From Cytophagaceae bacterium (lineage in GTDB: Bacteria; Bacteroidota; Bacteroidia; Cytophagales; Cytophagaceae), in NCBI GenBank assembly GCA_025455005.1, contig JALONH010000017.1:1-62241 (forward strand): a DNA stretch of 62,241 nt, in the 5' to 3' direction. The stretch's first letter is position 1, and every line of letters begins with the position of its first letter. The notes below the pieces were generated by a model. It was not told where the DNA came from. It saw only the letters and a program-made list of their open reading frames with translations, and searched no databases. A program made the translations under genes and the position numbers. Below, in pieces: positions 41,801 to 50,647 of the stretch.

Positions 41801-42707
41801 CAGCAATATTTACATCTTCTCTATGAACAATAATGGACTTAGATCCGGAATCTTGAATTACGTCAATGTCCTCTTCTTTAATAACAGAGTCTCGTTCTAA
41901 TAGGACTTCATTTCTATCAATGGATACCACTTCTCCAGTATCTTCATCAACGAAATCTTCTGTCCAAGTTCTTAGCACACGAGCTGCCAGTTTACGACCA
42001 ATAACTTTTTTCAAATTATTTTTTGTCGCTTCGATTTCTTCGGACAATCCGAATAAATCTAATATATCTTTATCACTACCATAACCGATAGCGCGTAATA
42101 ATGTCGTAACAGGGAATTTTTTCTTACGATCGATATAGGCAAACATAACGTTATTAACGTCAGTTGCAAATTCAATCCAAGAACCTTTGAAAGGTATAAT
42201 ACGAGCAGAGTAAAGCTTCGTACCATTGGTATGCTTGCTTTGAGCGAAGAACACACCAGGAGAGCGGTGCAACTGAGAAACAATCACGCGTTCCGCACCA
42301 TTGATGACGAAAGAACCACGTTCTGTCATATAAGGAATATTACCTAAGAATACTTCCTGTTCAATGGTTTGAAAGTCTTCATTATCCTCATCGTTACAGG
42401 ATAATTTTAGTTTTGCTTTAAGAGGAACGGCATACGTAAGACCACGGTCGATACATTCATCAACGGAATATTTAGGTGGGTCTATAGTATAGTCGATAAA
42501 CTCTAAAACGAAGTTTTCACGAGAGTCCGATATCGGGAAGTTTTCCGCGAATACCTTATAAAGACCTTCTTTGAATCGATTTTCAGCCGGAGTTTCGATC
42601 TGGAAAAAGTCTTTAAACGACTGCACTTGTACGTCGAGAAAATCAGGATAGTCAACGGTACTTCTTGATTTTGCAAAACTTTTTCTTGGATTGATTTGAG
42701 TTGCCAA
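38838..42707 (-). CDS. rpoB: RNA polymerase beta subunit
   Basis: A 1289-residue catalytic subunit. The rifampicin-pocket segment is visible as [39 protein letters not shown]. Other conserved parts are [31 protein letters not shown] and the C-terminal [23 protein letters not shown]. There is no sign of resistance-type substitutions that I can judge by eye. It is preceded by a hairpin after rplL and a second leader stem. Confidence 0.99.
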   Translation of the reverse strand: MATQINPRKSFAKSRSTVDYPDFLDVQVQSFKDFFQIETPAENRFKEGLYKVFAENFPISDSRENFVLEFIDYTIDPPKYSVDECIDRGLTYAVPLKAKLKLSCNDEDNEDFQTIEQEVFLGNIPYMTERGSFVINGAERVIVSQLHRSPGVFFAQSKHTNGTKLYSARIIPFKGSWIEFATDVNNVMFAYIDRKKKFPVTTLLRAIGYGSDKDILDLFGLSEEIEATKNNLKKVIGRKLAARVLRTWTEDFVDEDTGEVVSIDRNEVLLERDSVIKEEDIDVIQDSGSKSIIVHREDVNIADYAIIYNTLQKDNSNSEKEAVEQIYRQLRNTDAPDEQTARDIIQNLFFSDKRYDLGEVGRYRINKKLGSSVGFETRVLTKEDIINIVKYLIGLINSKAVVDDIDHLSNRRVRTVGEQLYGQFSVGLARMARTIKERMNVRDNEEFKPVDLINARTLSSVINSFFGTNQLSQFMDQTNPLAEITHKRRMSALGPGGLSRERAGFEVRDVHYTHYGRLCTIETPEGPNIGLISSLCVHAKVNSMGFIETPYRKIVSGKVDVKNEPVYLTAEEEDGKFIAQAKADFSTDGVFNIDRVKARFEGDFPVVEPEKLDFIDIATNQIVSVAASLIPFLEHDDANRALMGSNMQRQAVPLLRPQAPIVGTGLEKRVAMDSRTLIIAEGDGVVEFVDANEIKIRYDLTEDERLMSFDSDLVSYRLIKFRRTNQDTCINLKPIVAKNERVKKGQVLCEGYATEKGELALGRNLMVAFMPWQGYNFEDAIVISERVVRDDIFTSIHIEEFELEVRDTKRGEEELTSEIPNVSEEAVKNLDENGIIRLGAEIKEGDILIGKITPKGESDPTPEEKLLRAIFGDKAGDVKDASMKAPPSLRGVVIDTKLFSRPKKDKELRLKAKKQVETLKTKYAKDLLGLREEMITKLASLLDGQTSQGVKHKFGDEILSKGVKFSRKNIEANIFPDKNPYRDESNYNVPEEANLLSDLIIENWTSDKRINEILFKMVKNYLTRRNEISGLFKRERFTLEVGDELPAGIVQLAKVYIAKKRKLKVGDKMAGRHGNKGVVARIVRDEDMPFLEDGTPVDIVLNPLGVPSRMNIGQIYETLLGWAGLKQGKRYATPIFDGATVSEVTNELKEAGLPAFGRTKLYDGLSGEPFIQPVTVGVIYMMKLGHLVDDKMHARSIGPYSLITQQPLGGKAQFGGQRFGEMEVWALEAFGASHILQEILTIKSDDVVGRAKTYEAIVKGENLPRPNIPESFNVLVHELRGLALEITLD

Positions 42708-42745
42708 CGCTATGTAAAGTTTTAATGTTGTTTAGAAAATTAGGA

Positions 42746-42778
42746 GTATGTACAAGCTATAAAAGTTTACGTACATAC
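42746..42778 (-). promoter_or_regulatory. Stem-loop in the rpoB leader
   Basis: Perfect 8-bp inverted pair GTATGTAC (42746-42753) and GTACATAC (42771-42778), loop 17 nt, about 40 bp upstream of the rpoB ATG. Function unknown. It could be an autoregulatory or processing element between rplL and rpoB. Confidence 0.5.
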
Positions 42779-42788
42779 AAACAGGAAA

Positions 42789-42812
42789 AGACCTGACAAC
42801 TTTTGTCAGGCC
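42789..42812 (-). terminator. Attenuator-like hairpin between rplL and rpoB
   Basis: Stem CCTGACA (42792-42798) and TGTCAGG (42804-42810), perfect 7 bp with a 5-nt loop. On the minus strand it follows rplL by about 37 bp and is followed by a short T-rich run. Partial termination here is the classic way to make more L12 than polymerase in other bacteria. Confidence 0.7.
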
Positions 42813-42847
42813 TAATGCCATGTATTAAGAGCTTAGGAGAGAGCGAA

Positions 42848-43219
42848 TTACTTCACTTCTACTTCTGCACCAGCTTCTTTAAGTTGCTTCTCAATAGCTT
42901 CGGCTTCATCCTTAGCAACACCTTCTTTAAGGGGCTTAGGAGCACCATCAACTAAATCTTTAGCTTCTTTTAATCCAAGACCAGTTAAGTCTTTAACTAA
43001 TTTAACAACTGCTAATTTGTTAGCACCTGCACTCTTAAGTATTACATCGAAAGCTGTTTTTTCTTCAGCAGCCGCTGCACCAGCGCCACCTCCGGCAACA
43101 ACTACAGCAGCTGCTGCAGGTTCGATACCGTAATCATCTTTAAGAATTTTCGCTAATTCATTCACCTCAACTACAGTTAAGTTTACTAGTTGTTCTGCGA
43201 AAGCTTTTAAATCTGCCAT
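42848..43219 (-). CDS. rplL: 50S ribosomal protein bL12
   Basis: A 123-residue stalk protein present in several copies per ribosome and recruiting translation GTPases. It has an N-terminal dimerisation helix pair, an Ala/Gly-rich hinge ([20 protein letters not shown], about 36-55) and the C-terminal domain with [24 protein letters not shown]. It lies after rplJ and before the rplL-rpoB hairpin. Confidence 0.99.
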   Translation of the reverse strand: MADLKAFAEQLVNLTVVEVNELAKILKDDYGIEPAAAAVVVAGGGAGAAAAEEKTAFDVILKSAGANKLAVVKLVKDLTGLGLKEAKDLVDGAPKPLKEGVAKDEAEAIEKQLKEAGAEVEVK

Positions 43220-43261
43220 CTTATTAGGAATTAAATGTTGTACAATGTTTAATGAAATAAA

Positions 43262-43762
43262 TTAATTTGTTTGACCTTCTTTTTCTTTAGCGTGAAGTAA
43301 AGCAGAGATGATGCGACGAGCCGGGGATTGAAGTAATCCGATAATTTCGCCTACCATTTCTTCTTTAGATTTCAAGTTAGCTAAAGTTTCTAAAGAGGAT
43401 GCGCCAACGTAGAAGTCAGTACCGATAGCAGCACCTTTTACCGTAGGTTTTTGAAGACTAGCGGTATGAAATTCTTTTAATAGTTTTGCGGGTGCATTAG
43501 CAACCGTAGAAAACAATATACCTGAGGTACCTTTCAAGGCTTCTGCCATTGGAGAGTAATCGAAGTTATTTTTTTCGAGTGCTTTTGCGATCAACGTGTT
43601 TTTAACCACTTTGTACTCTATGCCCTTGGCATAGCAAAGCTTACGCAATTTATCAACTTGCGCCACGGTCATTCCGCTACTGTCTGCAATGTAGAAATTT
43701 GGGTATTCTGCAAATTTCGCGGACATTTCGTCAATGATTTTAGCTTTTTCTTCTCTTGTCAT
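43262..43762 (-). CDS. rplJ: 50S ribosomal protein uL10
   Basis: A 166-residue stalk base protein that anchors L12 dimers through its C-terminal helix (ALLHAKEKEGQTN end). Conserved N-terminal segment: FYIADSSGMTVAQVDKLRKLCYAKGIEYKVVKNTL. There is no long leader before it (27 bp to rplA), so an E. coli-like L10 leader is absent. Confidence 0.98.
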   Translation of the reverse strand: MTREEKAKIIDEMSAKFAEYPNFYIADSSGMTVAQVDKLRKLCYAKGIEYKVVKNTLIAKALEKNNFDYSPMAEALKGTSGILFSTVANAPAKLLKEFHTASLQKPTVKGAAIGTDFYVGASSLETLANLKSKEEMVGEIIGLLQSPARRIISALLHAKEKEGQTN

Positions 43763-43789
43763 GTTCTTACTCTTTTAGGTCGTACAGTA

Positions 43790-44488
43790 TTATAAACCAA
43801 CGACTGAGTTTTTGTCAATAGAGATACCCGGGCTCATCGTACTGGAAAGGGTAATACTTCTGATGTATGTACCTTTTGCAGATGCGGGTTTAAGTTTAGC
43901 AATGGTTTGCAATACTTCGTTTGCGTTGTCTACAAGTTTCTCCGGAGAGAAAGAAGATTTACCTACGGAAGTATGAACGATTCCAAACTTATCTACTTTG
44001 AAGTCAATTTTACCTGCTTTAACCTCTTTTACTGCTTTAGCCACGTCCAGAGTAACAGTTCCGGCTTTAGGGTTAGGCATTAAGTTACGAGGACCTAAGA
44101 CTTTACCTAATTTACCGACTTTAGCCATAACGGTAGGCATCGTGATGATAACATCAATATCCAACCAGCCTTGTTCGATTTTAGAGATATAGTCATCTAA
44201 GCCAACATGGTCTGCACCTGCATCTTTTGCATCTTGTGCTTTATCCGGAGTACATAGTACTAGTACACGTACATCCTTACCGGTTCCGTGGGGAAGCGTC
44301 ACGACACCGCGAACCATTTGGTCAGATTTTTTAGGATCAACACCTAAACGAATATCGATATCTACAGAAGCATCGAATTTAGTTAAGGTGATATCTTTAA
44401 TAATTGCAGAAGCCTCAGAAAGAGAGTACTCTTTGTTGACATCAAATTTGCTGAGAGCCAATTTTTGTTTTTTGGTCAATTTTGCCAT
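43790..44488 (-). CDS. rplA: 50S ribosomal protein uL1
   Basis: A 232-residue L1-stalk protein that helps release deacylated tRNA and, in many bacteria, represses its own operon. Conserved [20 protein letters not shown] and [15 protein letters not shown] are present. It follows rplK by 13 bp. Confidence 0.99.
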   Translation of the reverse strand: MAKLTKKQKLALSKFDVNKEYSLSEASAIIKDITLTKFDASVDIDIRLGVDPKKSDQMVRGVVTLPHGTGKDVRVLVLCTPDKAQDAKDAGADHVGLDDYISKIEQGWLDIDVIITMPTVMAKVGKLGKVLGPRNLMPNPKAGTVTLDVAKAVKEVKAGKIDFKVDKFGIVHTSVGKSSFSPEKLVDNANEVLQTIAKLKPASAKGTYIRSITLSSTMSPGISIDKNSVVGL

Positions 44489-44501
44489 GATGTGTTAATG
44501 A

Positions 44502-44945
44502 TTAATTCTCCCAAGGTGCTTTACCAGTAACAGTGATACCCATAGAACGGGCGGTACCTGCTACCATTTTCATTGCAGATTCGATTTTATATGCATTTAA
44601 ATCAGGCATTTTAGTCTCTGCAATTTGACGTACCTGATCCCAAGTAACTGACCCTACTTTAGAACGGTTAGGTTCAGCGGATCCTTTTTTTACTTTGGCA
44701 GCTTCAGCAAGAAGGATAGCAGCCGGAGGTGTTTTAATTACGAAATCAAATGATTTATCTGAATAGATCGTAATTAGTACCGGTAAAACTACTCCTTGCT
44801 TTTCTTGAGTTCTAGCATTGAATTGCTTACAGAACTCCATGATGTTCAAACCTTTGGAACCTAATGCGGGACCAATAGGGGGTGCAGGGTTAGCCTGACC
44901 ACCTTTTACCTGCAATTTCAGATATCCGGTTATTTCCTTTGCCAT
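44502..44945 (-). CDS. rplK: 50S ribosomal protein uL11
   Basis: A 147-residue GTPase-centre protein. Conserved [33 protein letters not shown] in the N-terminal domain and [22 protein letters not shown] leading to the rRNA-binding C-terminal domain. It follows nusG by 7 bp. Confidence 0.99.
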   Translation of the reverse strand: MAKEITGYLKLQVKGGQANPAPPIGPALGSKGLNIMEFCKQFNARTQEKQGVVLPVLITIYSDKSFDFVIKTPPAAILLAEAAKVKKGSAEPNRSKVGSVTWDQVRQIAETKMPDLNAYKIESAMKMVAGTARSMGITVTGKAPWEN

Positions 44946-44952
44946 GGTCTAA

Positions 44953-45510
44953 TTATTGGAGTTTTTCTACTTGTATATAATGTAACTCAACCGGTGCATT
45001 TCTTCCGAAAATTTTCACCATAACGTTAAGTTTTTTCTTTTCTTCGAATACTTCTTCTACTGTTCCTGTAAACCCACTGAATGGACCGTCCATAACTTTA
45101 ACGGTTTCGCCCACATAGTACGGAGCATCCAGCTTAACCTCTCCTTCCTGAGCTGCCTCGACCGTACCAAGTATACGATTCACCTCAGATTGACGTAAAG
45201 GAGTCGGTTTTTTTGTAGCAGCACCATCGGATGAACCAAGGAAGCCGAGAACACCAGGAATGCTGGTGATCACGTGGGTTGCTTCTCCGTGATTTAAATC
45301 TGCTTGTACTAAAACATATCCTGCGAAAAGACTTCTTTCACGAACGCGCTTTTTTCCATTGCGCATTTCATATACTTTCTCAGCCGGTATAAGTACTTGT
45401 GGAATAAAATCAGCCAATTTTTGACGAATGATTTCATTTTCCAGGTACGTTTTTACCTTTTTTTCCTGACCGCTAACGGCCTTCACTACATACCATTGTA
45501 ATTCGCTCAT
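44953..45510 (-). CDS. nusG: Transcription antitermination factor NusG
   Basis: A 185-residue Spt5 homologue that binds RNA polymerase and couples it to the ribosome. The NGN domain has WYVVKAVSGQEKKVKTYLE and the RSLFAGYVLVQADL segment. The C-terminal KOW is GETVKVMDGPFSGFTGTVEEV. It lies between secE and rplK. Confidence 0.99.
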   Translation of the reverse strand: MSELQWYVVKAVSGQEKKVKTYLENEIIRQKLADFIPQVLIPAEKVYEMRNGKKRVRERSLFAGYVLVQADLNHGEATHVITSIPGVLGFLGSSDGAATKKPTPLRQSEVNRILGTVEAAQEGEVKLDAPYYVGETVKVMDGPFSGFTGTVEEVFEEKKKLNVMVKIFGRNAPVELHYIQVEKLQ

Positions 45511-45531
45511 GGTCTAAAAAGAAAGTATGTA

Positions 45532-45714
45532 TTAATAGATATTACCAATCAAGTATTTGAACAACATGTCTATCACTGCTATTAAAGCTGCAATAATTAC
45601 AGTAGCAACCAATACTATGAGTGAACTGCTTTGTAATTCGGACCAAGAAGACCAAGACACATTGTCTTTTAATTCTTGAATGGACCCTTCTACAAATGAT
45701 ATAAATCGTTTCAT
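45532..45714 (-). CDS. secE: Preprotein translocase subunit SecE
   Basis: A 60-residue single-helix form of SecE, the clamp of the SecY channel. It has an amphipathic N-terminal helix (VEGSIQELKDNVSWSSWSELQ) and one transmembrane helix (about 30-52). The position between tRNA-Trp and nusG confirms the assignment. Confidence 0.97.
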   Translation of the reverse strand: MKRFISFVEGSIQELKDNVSWSSWSELQSSSLIVLVATVIIAALIAVIDMLFKYLIGNIY

Positions 45715-45732
45715 ACTTTATTGTCTTACGTG

Positions 45733-45803
45733 CACGGGTGGAGAGATTCGAACTCCCATCAACGGTTTTGGAGACCGCTATTCTACCCTTGAACTACACC
45801 CGT
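45733..45803 (-). tRNA. trpT: tRNA-Trp (CCA anticodon)
   Basis: 71-nt cloverleaf on the minus strand. Acceptor stem ACGGGTG/CACCCGT, anticodon loop CTCCAAA with anticodon CCA, T-arm containing GTTCGAATC. No encoded 3' CCA. It sits between a consensus promoter and secE, so it is likely excised from the secE-nusG transcript. Confidence 0.97.
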
Positions 45804-45830
45804 AGGTGTCCCTTAATAAAAAAGGGACTG

Positions 45831-45861
45831 CAAAGATATCAACATTTTAAGAATAAACAAA
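45831..45861 (-). promoter_or_regulatory. Promoter of tRNA-Trp-secE-nusG-rplKAJL-rpoBC
   Basis: Minus strand: TTTG (45858-45861), exactly 19 bp, TATCTTTG (45831-45838), then CAGTCCC. Full consensus match. The -33 box overlaps the edge of the tuf terminator. Just downstream, GTCCCTT and AAGGGAC can form a perfect 7-bp stem at the start of the transcript (about 45807-45827). Confidence 0.85.
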
Positions 45862-45891
45862 TGGGTTTTTGTTGTAACACAAAAACCCATT
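45856..45891 (-). terminator. Intrinsic terminator of tuf
   Basis: Perfect 13-bp stem: AATGGGTTTTTGT (45860-45872) and ACAAAAACCCATT (45879-45891), 6-nt loop. It lies 18 bp after the tuf stop on the minus strand, followed by a T-rich stretch. Confidence 0.9.
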
Positions 45892-45909
45892 GTTATTCAG
45901 AGAGTTGTA

Positions 45910-47097
45910 TTATTTTAAAATCTCAGTAACCTGACCGGCACCTACTGTTCTACCACCTTCACGGATAGCGAAACGTAGACCTTTCTCCATAGCAACCGGA
46001 GCGATCAATTTAACTGTGATAGTGATGTTATCACCAGGCATAACCATTTCAGTACCTGCCGGCAATTCGATTTCACCTGTAACGTCAGTCGTTCTCATGT
46101 AAAACTGAGGACGGTATTTGTTAAAGAATGGAGTATGACGACCACCTTCTTCTTTAGAAAGAACGTAAACTTCAGCTTTGAATTCAGTGTGTGGTTTTAC
46201 TGAACCCGGTTTACAGATTACCATACCACGTTTGATATCCGTTTTTTCGATACCACGTAATAATAAACCTACGTTATCACCTGCTTCACCTCTGTCAAGG
46301 ATTTTACGGAACATTTCCACACCAGTAACAGTAGATTTTAAGTTTTCAGCACCGAAACCGATAATATCAACTGCTTCACCAGAGTTGATTACACCTCTTT
46401 CGATACGACCTGTAGCTACTGTACCACGACCTGTAATCGAGAATACGTCTTCTACCGGCATTAAGAAAGGAAGGTCAACTAAACGAGCAGGAATTGGAAT
46501 ATCTTTATCAACGGCATCCATTAAAGCTTCAATTGTTGCAACCCATTTTGCATCACCATTCAAACCACCTAAAGCAGAACCTTTGATGATAGTCATAGTA
46601 TCGCCAGGGAAGTTATAGAAACTTAATAATTCGCGAACTTCCATTTCAACTAATTCTAATAATTCAGGATCATCTACTAAATCTACTTTGTTCATGAAAA
46701 CAACCATAGAAGGTACACCTACCTGACGAGCTAAAAGGATATGCTCACGAGTTTGTGGCATAGGACCATCTGTAGCAGCAACCACAAGAATAGCGCCGTC
46801 CATTTGAGCAGCACCTGTAACCATGTTTTTCACATAATCCGCGTGACCTGGACAGTCAACGTGTGCATAGTGACGAGTAGCAGTAGCGTACTCAACGTGA
46901 GAAGTATTGATAGTAATACCTCTTTCTTTTTCTTCCGGAGCATTGTCAATTGTAGAGAAATCTCTTTTCTCTGCTAGACCTTTTTCCGCTAATACTTTTG
47001 TGATCGCAGCGGTTAATGTAGTTTTACCGTGGTCAACGTGACCGATTGTACCTACGTTTACGTGTGGTTTGGAACGGTCAAAATTCTCTTTTGCCAT
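45910..47097 (-). CDS. tuf: Elongation factor Tu
   Basis: The GTPase that delivers aminoacyl-tRNA to the ribosome, 395 residues, full length. GHVDHGKT at 19-26, RGITI around 59-63, DCPGH at 81-85 and NKVD at 136-139. It follows tRNA-Tyr, tRNA-Gly and tRNA-Thr and ends in a strong terminator, the same order as the E. coli tufB region. It is the only tuf copy in the window. Confidence 0.99.
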   Translation of the reverse strand: MAKENFDRSKPHVNVGTIGHVDHGKTTLTAAITKVLAEKGLAEKRDFSTIDNAPEEKERGITINTSHVEYATATRHYAHVDCPGHADYVKNMVTGAAQMDGAILVVAATDGPMPQTREHILLARQVGVPSMVVFMNKVDLVDDPELLELVEMEVRELLSFYNFPGDTMTIIKGSALGGLNGDAKWVATIEALMDAVDKDIPIPARLVDLPFLMPVEDVFSITGRGTVATGRIERGVINSGEAVDIIGFGAENLKSTVTGVEMFRKILDRGEAGDNVGLLLRGIEKTDIKRGMVICKPGSVKPHTEFKAEVYVLSKEEGGRHTPFFNKYRPQFYMRTTDVTGEIELPAGTEMVMPGDNITITVKLIAPVAMEKGLRFAIREGGRTVGAGQVTEILK

Positions 47098-47161
47098 ATT
47101 TGAAAATCCTCAATTTAAGGGGTTATAAAACAATTTAATTGTTACACTTTAATTTCAAGAG

Positions 47162-47234
47162 AGCCAATGACGGGGCTCGAACCCGTGACCCCTTCCTTAC
47201 CATGGAAGTACTCTACCAGCTGAGCTACATCGGC
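47162..47234 (-). tRNA. thrT: tRNA-Thr (GGT anticodon)
   Basis: 73-nt cloverleaf. Acceptor stem GCCGATG/CATTGGC (one G-T pair), anticodon stem CTTCC/GGAAG with loop ATGGTAA, anticodon GGT, T-arm GGGTTCGAGCCCC. No encoded CCA. It directly precedes tuf. Confidence 0.96.
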
Positions 47235-47316
47235 TTACTCAATAACAAAAAGAGAAAGCATGTGCCATCTCTTTCTGTTGCTTGCCGGGATAACAACATA
47301 AATTGTACTCCGCAGC

Positions 47317-47337
47317 ATACAACTGCTCCAGTTGTAT
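47317..47337 (-). other. Hairpin in the tRNA-Gly/tRNA-Thr spacer
   Basis: Perfect 9-bp stem ATACAACTG/CAGTTGTAT with a 3-nt loop, starting 8 nt after the 3' end of tRNA-Gly. There is no T run after it, so it is more likely a processing or stability stem in the polycistronic tRNA transcript than a terminator. Confidence 0.55.
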
Positions 47338-47344
47338 TTTGTTG

Positions 47345-47417
47345 AGCGGGAGACGAGGTTCGAACCCGCGACCTATAGCTTGGAAGGCTATCGCTCTACC
47401 AGCTGAGCTACTCCCGC
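47345..47417 (-). tRNA. glyT: tRNA-Gly (TCC anticodon)
   Basis: 73-nt cloverleaf. Acceptor stem GCGGGAG/CTCCCGC, anticodon stem ATAGC/GCTAT with loop CTTCCAA, anticodon TCC. T-arm CGGGTTCGAACCTCG. No encoded CCA. It lies between tRNA-Tyr and tRNA-Thr. Confidence 0.97.
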
Positions 47418-47440
47418 TTTTAAAAGACTCTGGTGTGTCT

Positions 47441-47526
47441 TGGTGGGGAAACAAGGATTCGAACCTTGGAAGACATAAGTCAGCAGATTTACAGTCTGCC
47501 CCAGTTGGCCGCTTTGGTATTTCCCC
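47441..47526 (-). tRNA. tyrT: tRNA-Tyr (GTA anticodon), CCA encoded
   Basis: Class II tRNA with a long variable arm. Acceptor stem GGGGAAA/TTTCCCC, anticodon stem GCAGA/TCTGC with loop CTGTAAA, anticodon GTA. The discriminator A (47444) is followed by CCA (47441-47443) in the genome, unlike the other three tRNAs here. It is the first gene after a consensus promoter. Confidence 0.97.
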
Positions 47527-47592
47527 GGCAACATTCCACTAAAACCTACTCCAAATCGACTCTAAACCGTTTTTCGCGTTTTTTAGGGAATG

Positions 47593-47623
47593 CAAAATTA
47601 GAGGGATTTTCTTTATATTCAAA
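47593..47623 (-). promoter_or_regulatory. Promoter of tRNA-Tyr-Gly-Thr-tuf
   Basis: Minus strand: TTTG (47620-47623), exactly 19 bp, TAATTTTG (47593-47600), then CATTCCC. Full consensus match, about 67 bp upstream of the tRNA-Tyr 5' end. Confidence 0.85.
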
Positions 47624-47673
47624 TTTTTGACAAAATTTTATGCTTAAAATCTGCAGAGGCTTGAATATTAGGG

Positions 47674-49065
47674 TTAAAATTCCGCGTTTTTTGGAGTACG
47701 GGGAAATGGAATAACATCTCGAATATTCCCCATTCCGGTTACAAAAAGCATTAAACGCTCAAAGCCAAGTCCAAATCCGCTATGTGGGGCTGAACCGAAC
47801 TTACGCGTTTCTAAATACCACCAAATATCGGATTCATGAATTCCCACTTCGGCGCAGCGGGCGGTTAGTTTTTCTAAATTGTCTTCTCGTTGTGACCCCC
47901 CAATGATTTCTCCAATACCCGGGAATAAGACATCCATTGCTTTTACAGTTTTGCCGTCTTCATCCAACTTCATATAAAATGCCTTAATTTCTTTAGGATA
48001 ATGGGTCAATATAACCGGCTTCTTAAAGTGCTTTTCTACCAAATAGCGTTCGTGTTCAGATTGAAGGTCTGTTCCCCAATCTACTTTATATTCGAATTTA
48101 TGTCCGGAGCTTTTTAATATTTCAACCGCTTCAGTATAAGTTAATCGTACAAAAGGATGTTGCGTCACACTTTCCAAACGGCTAATGAGTTCTTTATCAT
48201 ACATTTCATTTAAAAACTTTAAATCGTCGATGCAATGATCTAAAGCGTATCGAATAACATATTTCAGAAACTCTTCAGCCAAGTTCATATTATCTACCAA
48301 TTCATAAAAAGCCATTTCCGGCTCTATCATCCAAAACTCCGCCAAGTGACGTGTGGTATTGGAATTCTCTGCTCGAAAAGTAGGCCCAAAAGTATAAATC
48401 TCTCCTAAGGCCATGGCTCCCAATTCGCCTTCTAACTGACCGGATACCGTAAGATTTGTTGCTTTCCCAAAAAAGTCTTGCGTATAATCGACTTTCCCCT
48501 CCACTTTGGGCACGTTATTTAAATCCAAAGTAGTCACCTGAAACATTGCGCCGGCGCCTTCTGCGTCGGATCCGGTTACGATGGGTGTATGTATATAAAA
48601 GAAACCTTTATCATTAAAGAATTTATGGATAGCAAATGCCATAGCGTGACGCATGCGTAGGACTGCACTGAAGGTATTGGTTCTTGGTCGTAAGTGTGCA
48701 ATCTCCCTTAAAAATTCCAACGAATGTCCTTTTTTCTGTAATGGATAGGTTTCCGGATCTGCTTTTCCAATTACTTCTACAGAAGTGGCTTGCATTTCTA
48801 CTGATTGGCCGGCACCTTGAGACGCTACAACTTTCCCTATAGCCTTGATACAAGCTCCGGTGGTAACATCTTTTAACATTTCTTCTGAAAATGTTTGTGT
48901 ATCGCAAACAATTTGAAACGTTAATATAGTAGAACCGTCGTTTAGAGCTATAAAGGCAACGTGTTTATTCCCTCTTTTTGAACGGACCCAGCCTTTCACT
49001 TCTATTGTTGAATCTAAGTAGAGGGCAGAATCCGATAATAGGGTTTTAATTTTTATTCTAGACAC
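47674..49065 (-). CDS. asnS: Asparaginyl-tRNA synthetase
   Basis: Class IIb synthetase charging tRNA-Asn, 463 residues. The N-terminal OB-fold anticodon domain includes [25 protein letters not shown]. Class II motif 2 is [22 protein letters not shown]. Motif 3 is [15 protein letters not shown]. The [14 protein letters not shown] segment favours AsnRS over AspRS. It is divergent from rpoN. Confidence 0.98.
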   Translation of the reverse strand: MSRIKIKTLLSDSALYLDSTIEVKGWVRSKRGNKHVAFIALNDGSTILTFQIVCDTQTFSEEMLKDVTTGACIKAIGKVVASQGAGQSVEMQATSVEVIGKADPETYPLQKKGHSLEFLREIAHLRPRTNTFSAVLRMRHAMAFAIHKFFNDKGFFYIHTPIVTGSDAEGAGAMFQVTTLDLNNVPKVEGKVDYTQDFFGKATNLTVSGQLEGELGAMALGEIYTFGPTFRAENSNTTRHLAEFWMIEPEMAFYELVDNMNLAEEFLKYVIRYALDHCIDDLKFLNEMYDKELISRLESVTQHPFVRLTYTEAVEILKSSGHKFEYKVDWGTDLQSEHERYLVEKHFKKPVILTHYPKEIKAFYMKLDEDGKTVKAMDVLFPGIGEIIGGSQREDNLEKLTARCAEVGIHESDIWWYLETRKFGSAPHSGFGLGFERLMLFVTGMGNIRDVIPFPRTPKNAEF

Positions 49066-49102
49066 GGTATGAATATTGTTTAATGATGTATGAAAGTAGG
49101 CG

Positions 49103-49133
49103 CAAAAAAAGGATATTTAAAGCATTAATCAAA
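49103..49133 (-). promoter_or_regulatory. Candidate asnS promoter
   Basis: Minus strand: TTTG (49130-49133), 19 bp, TTTTTTTG (49103-49110). One mismatch to TAnnTTTG (T for A at the second position). About 40 bp upstream of the asnS start. Confidence 0.5.
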
Positions 49134-49166
49134 AAATGGCCTATTTTTGTTTAGAAAAGGCCATTT
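49134..49166 (+). promoter_or_regulatory. rpoN -7 box framed by an inverted repeat
   Basis: TATTTTTG (49142-49149) matches TAnnTTTG 33 bp upstream of the rpoN ATG. It lies inside a perfect 8-bp inverted repeat AAATGGCC (49134-49141) and GGCCATTT (49159-49166). No -33 TTTG is seen at 19 bp, so the promoter may need help. The repeat could be an operator. Confidence 0.45.
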
Positions 49167-49181
49167 AAAATTGACTTCGGT

Positions 49182-50639
49182 ATGTCCAAACTAAGTTTAC
49201 AACAGCAATTAGGTCAAAAGTTATCTCCACAACAGATTCAATTTATAAAATTGTTGCAGATACCGGTAGCAGAATTGAATACACGGGTAGAGGAAGAATT
49301 AGAGATAAATCCTGCTTTAGAAGAAGGTTCTGAAAGTCAGGAGGAGGAGAATAGAGAAGATTCGGAGGAGTATGGATCGGAGTCGGAAGAGGAATATGGA
49401 TCGGATACCGAATTAGACGTAGGGGACTATATTCGAGACGAAGATATAGCGGGGTATAAAATGCAGGGAGATGGTCCGAATCCGGATGATGATGATCGAG
49501 AAATGCCAATAATAGGTGGTGCATCGTTACATGAAACCCTACTTACACAGCTTGGTTTTTTAAAATTAGATGAACGTCAGCAAATCATTGCTGAACAATT
49601 GATTGGTAGTATAGACGAAGATGGTTATGTAAGAAGAGAGTTAGAGTTAATAGTAGACGACATAGCATTTTCTCAAAATGTAGAAACGACTGTAGAAGAA
49701 ATTGAAGAATTACTTTTTAAAATACAAGATTTTGATCCGGCGGGTATCGCTGCTCGCGATTTACGAGAATGTTTGTTATTACAAATAGAACGAAAAGATG
49801 AAGATGATCCTACCGTTCAACTTAGTCGACAAATCATCAGTGATTTTTTTGATGAATTTACTAAAAAGCATTACGACAAAATTCAGAAAAAATTAAACAT
49901 TTCAGATGATGCGATAAAATATGCCATTCGTTTAATTACTCGACTGAATCCTAAACCCGGCGCAGGGAATAACGAAGAAATCAAATCACAATATTTATTA
50001 CCTGATTTCATATTACAAAACAATAATGGTCGCTTAGAGTTGTTTTTAAATTCTAAAAACGCCCCGGAATTAAAAGTTAGTAGGTCTTACGCCGAAATGT
50101 TTGATACCTATGATAAAAGTTCAAAAACCGATAAAAAGTTAAAAGAAGCCGTTTCATTTGTTAAGCAAAAACTCGATGCAGCGAAGTGGTTCATTGAAGC
50201 GATTAAACAAAGGCAACAAACGCTTTTAAAGACGATGCACGCTATAGTGGAGTATCAGCGCGAATTCTTTTTAGAAGGTGATGAAAGCTATTTAAAACCC
50301 ATGATTTTAAAAGATATAGCCGATCGGATCCAGATGGATATTTCAACAGTATCCAGAGTAGCCAATAGTAAAGCTGTACAGACAGAATTTGGTATCTATC
50401 CTTTAAAATATTTTTTCTCTGAAGGTATCGCTACAGAATCCGGTGAAGATGCTTCTAGTCGAGAAGTAAAACACATCTTAAAAGAACTTATTGAAGCTGA
50501 AGACAAACATAAACCTTTGTCGGATGAAAAATTGGAAAAATTATTACAAGCCAAAGGGTATACAATAGCCCGGCGAACAGTTGCAAAATATAGAGAGCAG
50601 TTAAATATTCCGGTTGCTCGACTTCGAAAAGAATTATAG
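49182..50639 (+). CDS. rpoN: RNA polymerase sigma-54 factor
   Basis: A 485-residue alternative sigma factor that needs AAA+ activators to open promoters. Region I is Gln-rich and Leu-rich (LSLQQQLGQKLSPQQIQFIKLLQ, residues 3-25). Region II is very acidic (about 45-110). The core-binding domain and helix-turn-helix (MDISTVSRVANSKAV) follow. The RpoN box ARRTVAKYRE is intact at about 463-472. It heads a short plus-strand group of three genes. No activator gene is nearby. Confidence 0.98.
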   Translation: MSKLSLQQQLGQKLSPQQIQFIKLLQIPVAELNTRVEEELEINPALEEGSESQEEENREDSEEYGSESEEEYGSDTELDVGDYIRDEDIAGYKMQGDGPNPDDDDREMPIIGGASLHETLLTQLGFLKLDERQQIIAEQLIGSIDEDGYVRRELELIVDDIAFSQNVETTVEEIEELLFKIQDFDPAGIAARDLRECLLLQIERKDEDDPTVQLSRQIISDFFDEFTKKHYDKIQKKLNISDDAIKYAIRLITRLNPKPGAGNNEEIKSQYLLPDFILQNNNGRLELFLNSKNAPELKVSRSYAEMFDTYDKSSKTDKKLKEAVSFVKQKLDAAKWFIEAIKQRQQTLLKTMHAIVEYQREFFLEGDESYLKPMILKDIADRIQMDISTVSRVANSKAVQTEFGIYPLKYFFSEGIATESGEDASSREVKHILKELIEAEDKHKPLSDEKLEKLLQAKGYTIARRTVAKYREQLNIPVARLRKEL

Positions 50640-50647
50640 ACCTCTTT

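Noticed and set aside
49066-49181. E. coli-style -35/-10 promoters in divergent spacers
   Set aside because: No TTGACA/TATAAT pairs with correct spacing were evident; the Bacteroidota consensus fits better wherever a promoter is expected.
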